Assembly (NCBI GenBank): GCA_023264735.1
Contig: JAHFVD010000049.1
Location: 1 to 55,317, forward strand
Direction of reading: 5' to 3'
Source of the DNA: Mycobacterium sp.
Lineage (GTDB): Bacteria > Actinomycetota > Actinomycetes > Mycobacteriales > Mycobacteriaceae
Length of the DNA stretch: 55,317 nt
Part shown: positions 27,805 through 39,488 of the stretch, piece by piece
How the letters are laid out: every line of letters starts with the position of its first letter
Position numbering within the stretch: position 1 is the first letter of the stretch
Translations under genes and position numbers: made by a program
The notes under the pieces: generated by a model
Seen by the model: only the letters and a program-made list of their open reading frames with translations
Database searches by the model: none
Told to the model about the DNA's origin: nothing

Positions 27805-30656
27805 CACCGTCGTCATCCCGCAGGGATCCCCGACCGCTGCCGCGCTGGATTCGACGACTGGCGATCCCGATCATCCTCGGTTGGCTGGGACTGGTCGCCC
27901 TGGTCAGTATCGCGGTGCCCCCGCTGGAAACCGTTGCGCAGATGCGGTCGGTGCCGATGAGCTCACCGGACGCGCCGTCGGTGCAAGCGATGACGCAGAT
28001 GGGCAAGGTCTTCGGGGAATCCGAATCGGACAGCTTCGTGATGATCGTGCTGGAAGGCGATCAACCGCTGGGGCCGGACGCGCACCACTACTACGAAGGC
28101 TTGGTCCAGAAGCTGCGGGCCGACACTGCCCACGTCACGCATGTCCAGGACTTCTGGGGCGATCCCCTGACCGAGGCGGCGGCGCAGAGCGCCGACGGCA
28201 AGGCGGTCTACGTTCAGATGAACCTGACCGGCAGTATCGGTACGACCCAGTCCAACCAGTCGGTGGCCGCGGTTCGCAAGGTGGTGGCCGACAACCCGCC
28301 GCCGGCGGGAATCAAGGCATACGTCACCGGACCTGCTGCGCTGCAGGCGGATATCGAAGCTGCCGGCAGCCACAGCATGGCCAAGATCGCATTGGTCAGC
28401 TTCGCCGTGATCATCACGATCCTGTTGTTCTTCTATCGCTCGATCGTGACCGTGGTGCTGCTGATCGCCATGGTTCTGGTGCAAGTGGCAGCTGCCCGCG
28501 GGATTGTGGCCGCGTTGGGCTACTGGGACGTCATCGGAATGTCGACGTTCGCCACCAATCTGCTTGTCTCACTGGCGATCGCGGCAGGAACTGACTACGC
28601 CGTCTTCCTGATCGGCCGCTACCAGGAGGCCCGCCAGTCCGGTGCGGACCGCGAAGCGGCGTACTACGAGATGTTCAACGGAACGGCACCCGTCGTGCTG
28701 GGATCCGGCCTCACCATCGCCGGCGCGTCGTACTGCCTGAGCTTCACCCGGATGCCGTACTTCCAGTCACTGGGTCCGCCGTGCGCTGCGGGCATCGTGG
28801 TCGGTGTCGCGGTCGCCCTGACGCTGGGCCCGGCCATCGTCACGATCGCCAGCCGGTTCGGGTTACTGGAACCCAAACGCACGATGCGGATTCGCCAGTG
28901 GCGCAAGATCGGTGCCGTGGTCGTCCGGTGGCCAGGACCGATCCTCACCGCCTCGATGGCGCTGGTCATCCTCGGACTCGCCGCCCTGCCCGGATATCGC
29001 ACCAGCTACGACGACACCAAATACATCCCCAAAGACCTACCGGCCAACCAAGGTTTTCAGGCCGCCGACCGGCACTTCAGCCAGGCCCGGATGAACCCCG
29101 AGATCCTGCTGATCCAGACCGACCACGATCTACGCAACTCCGCCGACTTCCTGGTCATCGACAAGATCGCCAAATCGGTATTCCGGGTTCCCGGTATCGC
29201 GCGGGTACAGACGATCACCCGACCCGACGGCATGCCGATCGCCCACACGACCCTGCCGTTCCTCGTCAGTATGCAAAACGTCGGCATGCTCCAGAACATG
29301 AAGCTGATGAAGGACCGGATGGCCGACATGAAGCGGCAGGCCGACGAGATGGGCACCACCGTCACCACGATGCAACGCATGTACGACCTGATGACCAGGC
29401 TCACCGGCGTGACCCACGACATGACCGGTCAAACCGTCGAATTGCAGGGCACCATCCACGAAGTACGGGACCAGATAGCCGATTTCGACGATTTCTTCCG
29501 GCCGGTCCGCAACTATCTCTACTGGGAACCACACTGCTACAACATTCCGGTCTGCTGGTCCATGCGGTCGATATTCGACACCATGGATAGCGTCGACACG
29601 ATGACCGGCACCCTGGACAAGATCGTCGCCAACATCGGCGAATTGGACCAGCTCTTGCCGCAGATGCTCACCACGATCCCGCCGATGATCACCACGATGC
29701 AAAACATGCAGCAGATGATGCTGACGACGTACAGCACCATGTCGGGCATGTGGAATCAGCTCGACGAGCTGAGCCAGAACTCCACGGCCATGGGCAAGGC
29801 CTTCGACGACGCCAAGAACGACGACTCGTTCTATCTCCCCCCGGAAGTATTCGACAACCCCGACTTCCAGCGTGGGATGCGAAGCTTCATATCACCGGAT
29901 GGAAAAGCAGTCCGGTTCATCATTTCTCATCGCGGCGACGCGGCGACCCCTGAAGGCCTGACCCACGTCGAACCGATCAAGGTCGCGGCAATCGAAGCGG
30001 TCAAGGCCACACCGTTGGAGGACGCCAAGATTTCGCTGGCGGGTACCGCGGCCACGTTCAAGGACATGGCCGACGGCTCGAAATACGATCTGCTGATCGC
30101 CGGAATCGCCGCGCTGTGCCTGATCTTCATGATCATGGTCGTGATGACGCGAAGCCTGGTCGCCGCATTGGTCATCGTCGGGACCGTCCTGGCTTCGTTG
30201 GGCGCGTCCTTCGGGCTGTCGATCATCATCTGGCAGTACATCTTCGGTATCCCGCTGCACTGGCTGGTACTGGCGATGGCGGTGATCGCTCTGCTCGCGG
30301 TCGGCTCGGACTACAACCTGCTGCTGGTGTCCCGGTTCAAGGAGGAACTACCGGGCGGAATCAAGACCGGCATCATCCGCGCGATGGGTGGCACCGGCAG
30401 TGTCGTCACGGTCGCTGGATTGGTGTTCGCCGCCACCATGTCATCGATGGTGGTCAGCGACCTGCGCATCATCGGCCAGATCGGTACCACGATCGGGCTC
30501 GGGCTGCTGCTCGACACCATGGTGGTGCGGTCCTTCATGACACCGTCGATCGCCGCCCTGCTGGGCCGGTGGTTCTGGTGGCCGATCAATGTCATTCGAC
30601 CCCGGCCTGGTCTCACGAAAGCCGCGCCGGAGACTTCGGTTCCGGCGCCCAACTGA
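27801..30656 (+). CDS. MmpL family RND transporter
   Basis: The product has 951 aa. A first helix ([18 protein letters not shown]) and periplasmic domain come first, then TM2-6 with a proton-relay Asp-Tyr pair ([16 protein letters not shown]). The second periplasmic domain has a long coiled-coil region rich in Met and Gln (about 500-680: [32 protein letters not shown]). TM7-12 follow with the second Asp-Tyr pair ([18 protein letters not shown]). Length and coiled coil resemble MmpL4/MmpL5, which export mycobactin and carboxymycobactin. ATG 27801 overlaps the mmpS stop. I infer siderophore export from the operon. Confidence 0.93.
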   Translation: MTPSSSRRDPRPLPRWIRRLAIPIILGWLGLVALVSIAVPPLETVAQMRSVPMSSPDAPSVQAMTQMGKVFGESESDSFVMIVLEGDQPLGPDAHHYYEGLVQKLRADTAHVTHVQDFWGDPLTEAAAQSADGKAVYVQMNLTGSIGTTQSNQSVAAVRKVVADNPPPAGIKAYVTGPAALQADIEAAGSHSMAKIALVSFAVIITILLFFYRSIVTVVLLIAMVLVQVAAARGIVAALGYWDVIGMSTFATNLLVSLAIAAGTDYAVFLIGRYQEARQSGADREAAYYEMFNGTAPVVLGSGLTIAGASYCLSFTRMPYFQSLGPPCAAGIVVGVAVALTLGPAIVTIASRFGLLEPKRTMRIRQWRKIGAVVVRWPGPILTASMALVILGLAALPGYRTSYDDTKYIPKDLPANQGFQAADRHFSQARMNPEILLIQTDHDLRNSADFLVIDKIAKSVFRVPGIARVQTITRPDGMPIAHTTLPFLVSMQNVGMLQNMKLMKDRMADMKRQADEMGTTVTTMQRMYDLMTRLTGVTHDMTGQTVELQGTIHEVRDQIADFDDFFRPVRNYLYWEPHCYNIPVCWSMRSIFDTMDSVDTMTGTLDKIVANIGELDQLLPQMLTTIPPMITTMQNMQQMMLTTYSTMSGMWNQLDELSQNSTAMGKAFDDAKNDDSFYLPPEVFDNPDFQRGMRSFISPDGKAVRFIISHRGDAATPEGLTHVEPIKVAAIEAVKATPLEDAKISLAGTAATFKDMADGSKYDLLIAGIAALCLIFMIMVVMTRSLVAALVIVGTVLASLGASFGLSIIIWQYIFGIPLHWLVLAMAVIALLAVGSDYNLLLVSRFKEELPGGIKTGIIRAMGGTGSVVTVAGLVFAATMSSMVVSDLRIIGQIGTTIGLGLLLDTMVVRSFMTPSIAALLGRWFWWPINVIRPRPGLTKAAPETSVPAPN

Positions 30657-30670
30657 GTTAGATTGCGGGC

Positions 30671-31555
30671 GTGACCCGCCCAACGCCGGGCGCGGGCCGG
30701 TTCGCGCCCAGCCCGTCGGCCGACCTGCACATCGGCAACCTGCGCACCGCTGTGCTCGCGTGGCTGTTCGCCCGCTCGACGGGGCGGCGCTTCCTGATGC
30801 GTGTCGAGGACCTCGACGACCGCACCCACGACAAGGTCGCGCACCAACAGCTGGCCGATCTGGCCGCGATCGGCGTCACGTGGGATGACCAGCCGCAGTG
30901 GCAATCCCGGCAGCGGGACCGTTACGACGCGGTCATCTTTCGCCTGGCCGATCACGGTCTGGCCTACGAATGCTATTGCAGTAGAAAGGATATCCTCAGC
31001 GCGCCCCGTGCGCCGCACGCCCCCGAAGGGGCCTACCCCGGCACCTGTCGCGAGTTGACCGACGCCGAACGCGCCACCAAGCGTGAGGCGGGCCGCCCGC
31101 CCGCGCTGCGGCTGCGCGCCGACACAGCCGAGTACACCGTCACCGATCTGCTGCACGGCAGCTACACCGGTGTGGTCGATGATTTCGTTCTGCGTCGCGG
31201 TGACGGCGTCCCGGCCTACAACCTGGCTGTCGTCGTCGACGATGCGCAGTCCGGCATCGACCAGGTGGTACGCGGCGACGACCTGCTGTCGTCCTCGCCT
31301 CGGCAGGCGTACCTGGCGAACTTGCTCGGCTATCCGCAGCCGGTGTACGCCCATGTGCCGCTGGTCGTCAACGCCGAAGGCAAGCGGCTGGCCAAACGCG
31401 ACGGCGCGGTCACCCTGGCCGAACTCGGCGTGCCGCGGGCCTTCGGGTTGATCACCGAATCGCTGGGCTGGCCGGCAGCCGATATGGCCGATCTGCTGAA
31501 ACGCTTCGACCCCGCCGGGCTCCCCCGTGCGCCGTGGGTATATCAACCCGTTTGA
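30671..31555 (+). CDS. gluQ: Glutamyl-Q tRNA(Asp) synthetase
   Basis: The product has 294 aa from GTG 30671. It is a truncated class I glutamyl-tRNA synthetase without the anticodon-binding domain. The HIGH-type motif is [12 protein letters not shown] and the KMSKS-type motif is [10 protein letters not shown] zinc site is visible in YECYCSRKD with a further Cys in YPGTCREL. GluQ-RS attaches glutamate to queuosine at position 34 of tRNA-Asp and does not aminoacylate the tRNA end. It begins 14 bp after mmpL, so it may share that transcript. Tgt, the enzyme that makes its substrate position, is encoded at 36585-37817. Confidence 0.93.
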   Translation: MTRPTPGAGRFAPSPSADLHIGNLRTAVLAWLFARSTGRRFLMRVEDLDDRTHDKVAHQQLADLAAIGVTWDDQPQWQSRQRDRYDAVIFRLADHGLAYECYCSRKDILSAPRAPHAPEGAYPGTCRELTDAERATKREAGRPPALRLRADTAEYTVTDLLHGSYTGVVDDFVLRRGDGVPAYNLAVVVDDAQSGIDQVVRGDDLLSSSPRQAYLANLLGYPQPVYAHVPLVVNAEGKRLAKRDGAVTLAELGVPRAFGLITESLGWPAADMADLLKRFDPAGLPRAPWVYQPV

Positions 31556-31600
31556 TCGCAACCCTTGGCGGGCATCCCTGGCCTCATTACTGTTCGCCGA

Positions 31601-33073
31601 ATGCGTCACCTACCACGCGCATCCCTGCTGGCCGTCGTGATGATCGCCGCCGTGCTGCTCGGCGGCTGCGACTCGAAGTCCGACGGTGGCGGCCCGCTGT
31701 CCTCCGGTGTGCTGCGGGTCGGCACCGAGGGCACCTACGCGCCGTTCAGTTTCCAGGATCCCGCGACGGGACAACTCGCTGGTTACGATGTCGACGTCGC
31801 CAACGCGGTCGGCGAAAAGCTCGGCAAGAAGGTCGAATTCGTCCAGACACCGTGGGATTCCATCTTCGCTGCGCTGGAAGCCAACCGATTCGACGTGGTG
31901 GCCAACGAAGTCACCATCACCCCCGAGCGTCAGAGCAAATACGACCTGTCCGAGCCCTACTCGGTAGGCGAAGGCGTCATCATCACCCGAGCCAACGACG
32001 ACTCGATCAAGTCACTGGCTGATCTCAAGGGCAAGACCGTCGGTGCGAGCATCACCAGCAACTGGGCCCAGGTCTCCCGTGACGCCGGTGCGACGGTGGC
32101 CCCGGTTGAGGGCTTCACACAGGCGATCACCCTGCTCAACCAGGGCCGGGTGGACGCCGTCGTCAACGACAGCATCGCATTTCACGCCTACCAGGCCGAA
32201 ACCGACAACCAGTCGGTCAAGATCGGCGCAACCATCGGCGAGAAGAGCGAGCAGGGCTTCGCGGCCCGCAAGAACAGCGGCCTGCTGCCGGAGCTAAACA
32301 AGGCACTCGATGAGCTCAAGGCCGACGGCACGCTGGCCGCGATCTCGCAGAAGTATCTGAAGGCCAACGCCACCGGGGCGCCGGCCAGCGGTGGCGCCGA
32401 AGCCGTGCACCGCTCGGTGTGGAAGCTCATCGCCGACAACCTGTGGCCGCTGGCCAAAGCGGCGATCACGGTGACCGTTCCACTGACCGTCATCAGCTTC
32501 ATCATCGGCCTGGTGATCGCGCTCGTGGTGGCCCTGGGCCGGTTGTCCAGGAATGTGGTGGTGTCGAACATCTCCCGGTTCTACATCTCGATCATTCGCG
32601 GCACCCCGCTGCTGGTGCAGCTGTTCATCATCTTCTTCGCACTGCCGCAGATCGGGATCAAACTCGAGCCGTTCCTGGCGGCGGTGATCGCGTTCAGCCT
32701 TAATGTCGGCGGCTACGCGGCGGAGATTATCCGCTCGGCGATCCAGAGCATTCCCAAGGGCCAATGGGAGGCCGCCGAAACCATCGGCTACAACTACGCC
32801 GGCGCGCTGCGGCGGATCATCCTCCCGCAAGCCGCCCGGGTGGCGGTGCCGCCACTGTCCAACACCCTGATCTCGCTGGTCAAGGACACGTCACTGGCGT
32901 CCACCATTCTGGTGACCGAACTGCTGCGCACCGCACAGGTAGCGGCCGCACCGACGTTCGAATTCTTCGCGCTGTACGGCACCGCGGCGGTCTACTACTG
33001 GATCATCTGCCTGGTGCTCTCGTTCGGCCAGAGTCGCCTTGAACGCCGACTGGAAAGGTACGTGGCGCGATGA
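31601..33073 (+). CDS. Amino-acid ABC transporter: fused substrate-binding lipoprotein and permease (GlnP-type)
   Basis: The product has 490 aa. The leader ends in a lipobox (VLLGGCDSK). Residues about 30-260 form a family 3 solute-binding domain (LRVGTEGTYAPFSFQDP, FDVVANEVTITPERQSKYDLSEPY, LNQGRVDAVVNDS). About 275-485 form a HisM/GlnP-type permease with the ATPase-contact loop ETIGYNYAGALRRIILPQA. Such binding-protein/permease fusions are known from GlnPQ. The substrate is probably glutamine, glutamate or another polar amino acid. ATG 31601 is chosen because it gives a clean lipoprotein leader. It overlaps glnQ by 4 bp. Confidence 0.93.
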   Translation: MRHLPRASLLAVVMIAAVLLGGCDSKSDGGGPLSSGVLRVGTEGTYAPFSFQDPATGQLAGYDVDVANAVGEKLGKKVEFVQTPWDSIFAALEANRFDVVANEVTITPERQSKYDLSEPYSVGEGVIITRANDDSIKSLADLKGKTVGASITSNWAQVSRDAGATVAPVEGFTQAITLLNQGRVDAVVNDSIAFHAYQAETDNQSVKIGATIGEKSEQGFAARKNSGLLPELNKALDELKADGTLAAISQKYLKANATGAPASGGAEAVHRSVWKLIADNLWPLAKAAITVTVPLTVISFIIGLVIALVVALGRLSRNVVVSNISRFYISIIRGTPLLVQLFIIFFALPQIGIKLEPFLAAVIAFSLNVGGYAAEIIRSAIQSIPKGQWEAAETIGYNYAGALRRIILPQAARVAVPPLSNTLISLVKDTSLASTILVTELLRTAQVAAAPTFEFFALYGTAAVYYWIICLVLSFGQSRLERRLERYVAR

Positions 33074-33846
33074 CTGACACCACCACCGGCGACGTGGAAT
33101 ACCGGGTCGTCGCCGACAACGTGCAGAAGGCGTTCGGCGACAACAAGGTGCTCAAGGGCGTCTCGTTCACCGTGGAGCGCGGCACGGCGACCGCGATCAT
33201 CGGGCCGTCCGGGTCGGGCAAGACGACACTGTTGCGCACGCTCAACGCACTCGACCGGGCCGATGCCGGGGTGATCCGGGTCGACGACGTCGAGATCGAC
33301 TTCTCCACGCCGACACCCAAACCCGAGGTGCGCAGATTCCAATCGCGCAGCGGCTTCGTGTTCCAGGGGCACAACCTGTTTCCGCACAAGACGGTGCTGG
33401 AGAACATCATCGAGGGCCCGGTGATCGTGCAGAAGCGGCCCAAAGAGGAAGCGGTCGCCGAAGCCGTCGAACTCCTCGAGCAGGTCGGGCTGGCCGCCAA
33501 GAAGGACCAGTACCCCTACCAACTGTCCGGCGGACAGCAGCAGCGGGTCGGCATCGCCAGGGCGTTGGCGCTCAAACCCAAACTGGTGCTGTTCGACGAG
33601 CCGACCTCAGCGCTGGATCCTGAACTGGTCGGCGAGGTGCTCTCGGTGATCAAGGATCTCGCGGTCGAAGGCTGGACGCTGGTGATCGTGACTCACGAAA
33701 TCCAGTTCGCCAAGCAGGTTTCCAGCCAGGTGCTGTTCACCGACGGCGGCATCATCCTGGAAAAGGGGCCGCCGGACGAGGTGATCGGCAATCCGAAGGA
33801 GGAGCGCACCCGGCAGTTCCTGGATCGGGTCCTCAATCCGCTGTAG
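33070..33846 (+). CDS. Polar amino-acid ABC transporter ATPase (GlnQ-type)
   Basis: The product has 258 aa. Walker A is [23 protein letters not shown], the Q loop is in [14 protein letters not shown], the signature is [16 protein letters not shown] and Walker B is [21 protein letters not shown]-loop ...[13 protein letters not shown] is present. It energises the fused permease encoded just upstream with an ATGA overlap. Confidence 0.94.
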   Translation: MTDTTTGDVEYRVVADNVQKAFGDNKVLKGVSFTVERGTATAIIGPSGSGKTTLLRTLNALDRADAGVIRVDDVEIDFSTPTPKPEVRRFQSRSGFVFQGHNLFPHKTVLENIIEGPVIVQKRPKEEAVAEAVELLEQVGLAAKKDQYPYQLSGGQQQRVGIARALALKPKLVLFDEPTSALDPELVGEVLSVIKDLAVEGWTLVIVTHEIQFAKQVSSQVLFTDGGIILEKGPPDEVIGNPKEERTRQFLDRVLNPL

Positions 33847-33867
33847 CCGGACCGGCCCTGTGCCAAA

Positions 33868-35250
33868 GTGTCCACCATGCCGAACCAGAGGGACATCGAC
33901 GCGGACGTCGTCATTGTGGGCGCAGGGCTTTCGGGGATGATCGCCGCCCGCAAACTTCTCGAGGCCGGTTTACAACCGGTGGTGCTGGAGGCCGACGAAC
34001 GCGTCGGCGGCCGCATCCTCACCGAGGAAGTCCTGCCGGGTCTGCCGGTCGAGCTGGGCGCCCAGTGGATCGGCGATACCCACGAGCGGATGTTCGCGCT
34101 GGCCGCCGAGCTCGGGGTCGAGACCTACCCGCAGTTCGAGGACGGCGAGACGTCCTACGAGTTCGGCGACACCGGTGTGCTGCGCGAGAACGAGTTTCAC
34201 ACCCGATTCGCCGACGAGTTGGCTGAGCTCGAGCGCGTACTGCGCAGCCTGGACGAGCTGGCCGCGCAGGTTCCGGTCGAAGCGCCGTGGCTGGCACCGC
34301 GGGCCGCGGAATGGGACGCCGTCACCGCGGGCGCCTGGTACAACGCGCAGGGTTTGTCGACGGTCGCCCGTACCCTGCTGGAGATCTGTACGGTCGGGAT
34401 CCTGGCGGTGCCCACTGCCGAGGTGTCCTTCCTGCATCTGCTCTTCACCATCCAGACCTGTGGTGTGACCTCGGAGCTGTTCGCCGAATCCGAGGGCGGT
34501 GCGCAGACCACCCGGTTCGTCGGTGGCACCAGTGAGATCCCCCGCCGGCTGGCCGCCCTGCTCACCGACCGCATCGTGCTCAACGTCCCGGTTCAGCTGA
34601 TCGAGCACACCGCCACCGGCGTCACCGTGCACTGCCGCGGTGGATTGGTCGCCCGTGGCCGCCGGGTGATCGTCGCCATCTCACCGACGCTCGCCGGCCG
34701 AATCATGTACGACCCTCCGCTTTCCGGTGTCCGCGACCAGCTCACCCAACGGCTGCCCAACGGCTCATCGATGAAGGCGTTCTTCGTCTACGACGAACCC
34801 TTCTGGCGCGCCGACGGTTTCAACGGCCAGCTGATCTCCGACGCCGGCCCGGCCCGGATGTCCAACGACACCTGCATCCCCGGCGATGACCACGGCGTGA
34901 TCCTGATGTTCCTGGAGGGCGATCAGGCCCGCACCTTCGGACGTCTTCCCGAACCGGAGCGCAGGGGCGCGCTGACCGCGGAATTGGTACGCCACTACGG
35001 CAGCAAGGCCGCCAAGCCGGAGTTGTACGTGGACGGCGAATGGTCGGATCGGCAGTGGACGCGCGGCTGCTACAACGCCAACCTCGGCCCCCACGTCTGG
35101 ACCTCATACGGCCCTGCCCTGAGCGCCCCGATCGGCGTGATCCACTGGGCGTCAACGGATACCGCCACCTATTGGAGCGCCTACATGGAGGGCGCCGTCG
35201 ACGCAGGCCAGCGGGCGGCCCAGGCGGTCATCGACGAGCTAACCGGCTGA
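33868..35250 (+). CDS. FAD-dependent amine oxidase (flavin monoamine oxidase family)
   Basis: The product has 460 aa from GTG 33868; ATG 33877 is the alternative. The FAD-binding motif is ADVVIVGAGLSGMIAARKLLEAG with VVLEADERVGGRI. The C-terminal FAD contact includes GVIHWASTDTATYWSAYMEGAVDAGQRAA. Like MAO, the aromatic and active-site region is present, but the usual flavin-linking Cys context (SGGC) is absent and TYWSAYMEGA takes its place, so FAD should be bound non-covalently. It would oxidise a primary amine to an aldehyde with release of ammonia and peroxide. It follows glnQ by 21 bp. The amine is unknown. Confidence 0.9.
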   Translation: MSTMPNQRDIDADVVIVGAGLSGMIAARKLLEAGLQPVVLEADERVGGRILTEEVLPGLPVELGAQWIGDTHERMFALAAELGVETYPQFEDGETSYEFGDTGVLRENEFHTRFADELAELERVLRSLDELAAQVPVEAPWLAPRAAEWDAVTAGAWYNAQGLSTVARTLLEICTVGILAVPTAEVSFLHLLFTIQTCGVTSELFAESEGGAQTTRFVGGTSEIPRRLAALLTDRIVLNVPVQLIEHTATGVTVHCRGGLVARGRRVIVAISPTLAGRIMYDPPLSGVRDQLTQRLPNGSSMKAFFVYDEPFWRADGFNGQLISDAGPARMSNDTCIPGDDHGVILMFLEGDQARTFGRLPEPERRGALTAELVRHYGSKAAKPELYVDGEWSDRQWTRGCYNANLGPHVWTSYGPALSAPIGVIHWASTDTATYWSAYMEGAVDAGQRAAQAVIDELTG

Positions 35251-35350
35251 CCAGTAGTCAATTCCCGTGCGGATCGGACGCATTCAACGTCGCCACGACT
35301 TAACTCTTTCGACGAGAACGAGACTCGCCTGCCGCCGGTCGGGGCGCCCG

Positions 35351-36580
35351 TCAGAGCGTTGAACAGGTCACGTCGAGCCGGGCCATACCCCGCAGCGTGA
35401 CATGTGGCTTGTAGGTCGGTTCGTCGGCCAGGCGGGCATCAGGGAAGCGCTTGGTCACCGCGGACAACGCCACGGCGGCCTCCATCCGCGCCAGCGGGGC
35501 GCCGAGGCAGAAGTGCGCGCCGTGTCCGAACGCCAGATGGCGAATCGCGCTGCGAGTCGGGTCGAATTCGTCGGGACGGTCGGCGACCGCGGGGTCGCGG
35601 TGCGCGGCCGCGAGCAACACCATCATGATGTCGCCCTTGGGAACTCGGATGGCGCCGATCTCCATGTCGGCCCCGGCCACCCGGCTGGCCAGTTGCACCG
35701 GTGGGTCGTAGCGCAGCGTCTCTTCGATGATGGCCGAGGCTCGGCTGGGGTCGGCGCTCAACGCCGTCCAGTGCTCGCGGTTGCGCAACATCGCCAGGAT
35801 CGCGTTGGCGATCAGGTTCACCGTCGTCTCGTGACCGGCGATCAGCAGCAGGTTGCAGGTGGCGACGATCTCTTCCTCGGTCAGCTGGTCACCGGACTCC
35901 TCGACCGAGATCAGCGCCGACATCAGATCGTCGGCCGGCTGCGAGCGCCGTCGCTCGAGCAGTTCGCGGAGGTAGCCCCGTAGCCACAAGCCGGCCTCCA
36001 TCCGTTCTTCCAGGCCGTGCGTGTCGCCGGTGAAGGTCGTGAAGGGGTCCAGCCCCTGAGCCAGAAGTGTTGACGCCGAACTGAATTGGGGCTCATCCTC
36101 GATCGGCACGCCCAGTAGCCGGCAGATCACTGCCACCGGCAGCGGATGGGCCAGACCCTCGATGACGTCGAATTGGCCGGCCTCGTCGACCTTGTCCAAC
36201 AGGTCGTCGACCAGCCCGGTGATGTCGGGTTCCAGCGACTTGACCACCTTGGGTGAGAACGCCTTGCTCACCAGCCTGCGCAGCCGGGTGTGGTCCGGCG
36301 GATCGAGGAACAGGAATCCTGGGGTACCGAACGGCCGGGGCTGTTCCCCGGCGGCGATGGCCTGCTGCGCGGCGGTGGACTTCATCCGGTCGCTGCACGA
36401 GTCAGGGTGCCGCAGCACCTCGTCACAGTCGGCGAAGCTGGACAGTACGTACAGCGTGGACTCGGGCATCTGCATCGGCCCGCTGTCGAGGATCTCCCGG
36501 TACACGGGGTACGGGTTGGCCCGGATTGCGGGGTCGAGCAGTTTCAGCAGCAGTGCTTGCGGCTCGGCGGGAGCAGTCAT
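35351..36580 (-). CDS. Cytochrome P450
   Basis: The product has 409 aa. The I helix is LIAGHETTVNLIANAI, ExxR is in IIEETLRYDPPVQL, and the haem loop is FGHGAHFCLGAPLARMEA. The sequence looks like the CYP107/CYP140-like bacterial group, which often acts on secondary metabolites or macrolide-like substrates. No CYP number is assigned. It starts 4 bp after the tgt stop on the same strand, so it is probably co-transcribed with tgt although no functional link is obvious. Confidence 0.93.
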   Translation of the reverse strand: MTAPAEPQALLLKLLDPAIRANPYPVYREILDSGPMQMPESTLYVLSSFADCDEVLRHPDSCSDRMKSTAAQQAIAAGEQPRPFGTPGFLFLDPPDHTRLRRLVSKAFSPKVVKSLEPDITGLVDDLLDKVDEAGQFDVIEGLAHPLPVAVICRLLGVPIEDEPQFSSASTLLAQGLDPFTTFTGDTHGLEERMEAGLWLRGYLRELLERRRSQPADDLMSALISVEESGDQLTEEEIVATCNLLLIAGHETTVNLIANAILAMLRNREHWTALSADPSRASAIIEETLRYDPPVQLASRVAGADMEIGAIRVPKGDIMMVLLAAAHRDPAVADRPDEFDPTRSAIRHLAFGHGAHFCLGAPLARMEAAVALSAVTKRFPDARLADEPTYKPHVTLRGMARLDVTCSTL

Positions 36581-36584
36581 CTAC

Positions 36585-38737
<2,153 letters not shown>

Positions 38738-38877
38738 AGTAGTGAAGATACCGACTTTTCTTGCGCCGGTCGGGATTTGCCCCGATACCGAAGATACCTA
38801 CTGCCAGTCACCTGTTAGGCAAAGTTTTTCGCCCATTTCTTGCCGCCGTTGGCAAGCGGCGACAATACTTCTCTCGA

Positions 38878-38901
38878 TGATCCGTCGACGTCGACGGATC
38901 A
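38878..38901. promoter_or_regulatory. 24-bp perfect palindrome upstream of the lpqH-like gene
   Basis: TGATCCGTCGAC is followed directly by its reverse complement, with no spacer. It ends 21 bp before the GTG start and just before the AAGGAG ribosome binding site (38911-38916). It could be a dimeric repressor site or a hairpin in the leader mRNA. Confidence 0.55.
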
Positions 38902-38922
38902 CGCCAACATAAGGAGATATCG

Positions 38923-39432
38923 GTGAAGCGTGGATTGGTGGTGACCGTTGCCGGCGCCGCAGTCTTGGTGGCCGGGCTGTCCGGTTGTTCCAAGGACGAA
39001 AAGAAAACGGAGTCGACAACGAGCGCGAAAGCTACAACTTCGGCGGCGGCATCGACGAGCGCAGCCGCGTCTCCGAGCGCGACGGCCGGTGCGGGCAGCG
39101 CCAAGGTGACGATCGACGGCCAGGCGCAGAACGTCCAGGGTCAGGTCGTCTGCGCGGCGGCGGCAGGCAACATGAATATCGCCATCGGCGAGGCGATGAC
39201 CGGTATTGCGGCCGTGCTGTCGGCAGATGGCTCCACGGTGCAGTCCGTCGGGCTCGGCAACGTCAACGGCGTGACGCTGGGCTACACGGCCGGTGTGCCC
39301 GGTGGGGCCAACGCGACCGCCACCAAGGACGGCAACACCTACAAGATCAGCGGAACTGCGACGGGTGTGGACATGGCCAACCCGATGGCGCCGGTGACCA
39401 AGCCCTTCGAGATCGAGGTCACCTGCCCGTAG
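38923..39432 (+). CDS. lpqH: LpqH-family lipoprotein (19-kDa antigen-like)
   Basis: The product has 169 aa from GTG 38923 with AAGGAG 7 bp upstream. The leader ends in a lipobox ([12 protein letters not shown]). A Thr/Ser/Ala linker, likely O-mannosylated, runs from about 30 to 58. The family domain follows ([31 protein letters not shown] ... EIEVTCP) with two cysteines. LpqH is a surface lipoprotein and TLR2 agonist in M. tuberculosis. Here the gene is not next to its M. tuberculosis neighbours, so it may be a paralogue rather than the orthologue. A strong terminator follows. Confidence 0.9.
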   Translation: MKRGLVVTVAGAAVLVAGLSGCSKDEKKTESTTSAKATTSAAASTSAAASPSATAGAGSAKVTIDGQAQNVQGQVVCAAAAGNMNIAIGEAMTGIAAVLSADGSTVQSVGLGNVNGVTLGYTAGVPGGANATATKDGNTYKISGTATGVDMANPMAPVTKPFEIEVTCP

Positions 39433-39447
39433 CAGGGGGCCAGACGG

Positions 39448-39485
39448 AGCGGCGGTGCCCTGAGGGGTCACCGCCGCTTCTTTTT
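39448..39485. terminator. Rho-independent terminator between lpqH-like and acyltransferase genes
   Basis: AGCGGCGGTG (39448-39457) pairs perfectly with CACCGCCGCT (39469-39478), followed by TCTTTTT. It sits between two convergent genes and ends the lpqH-like transcript. Confidence 0.85.
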
Positions 39486-39488
39486 GCC

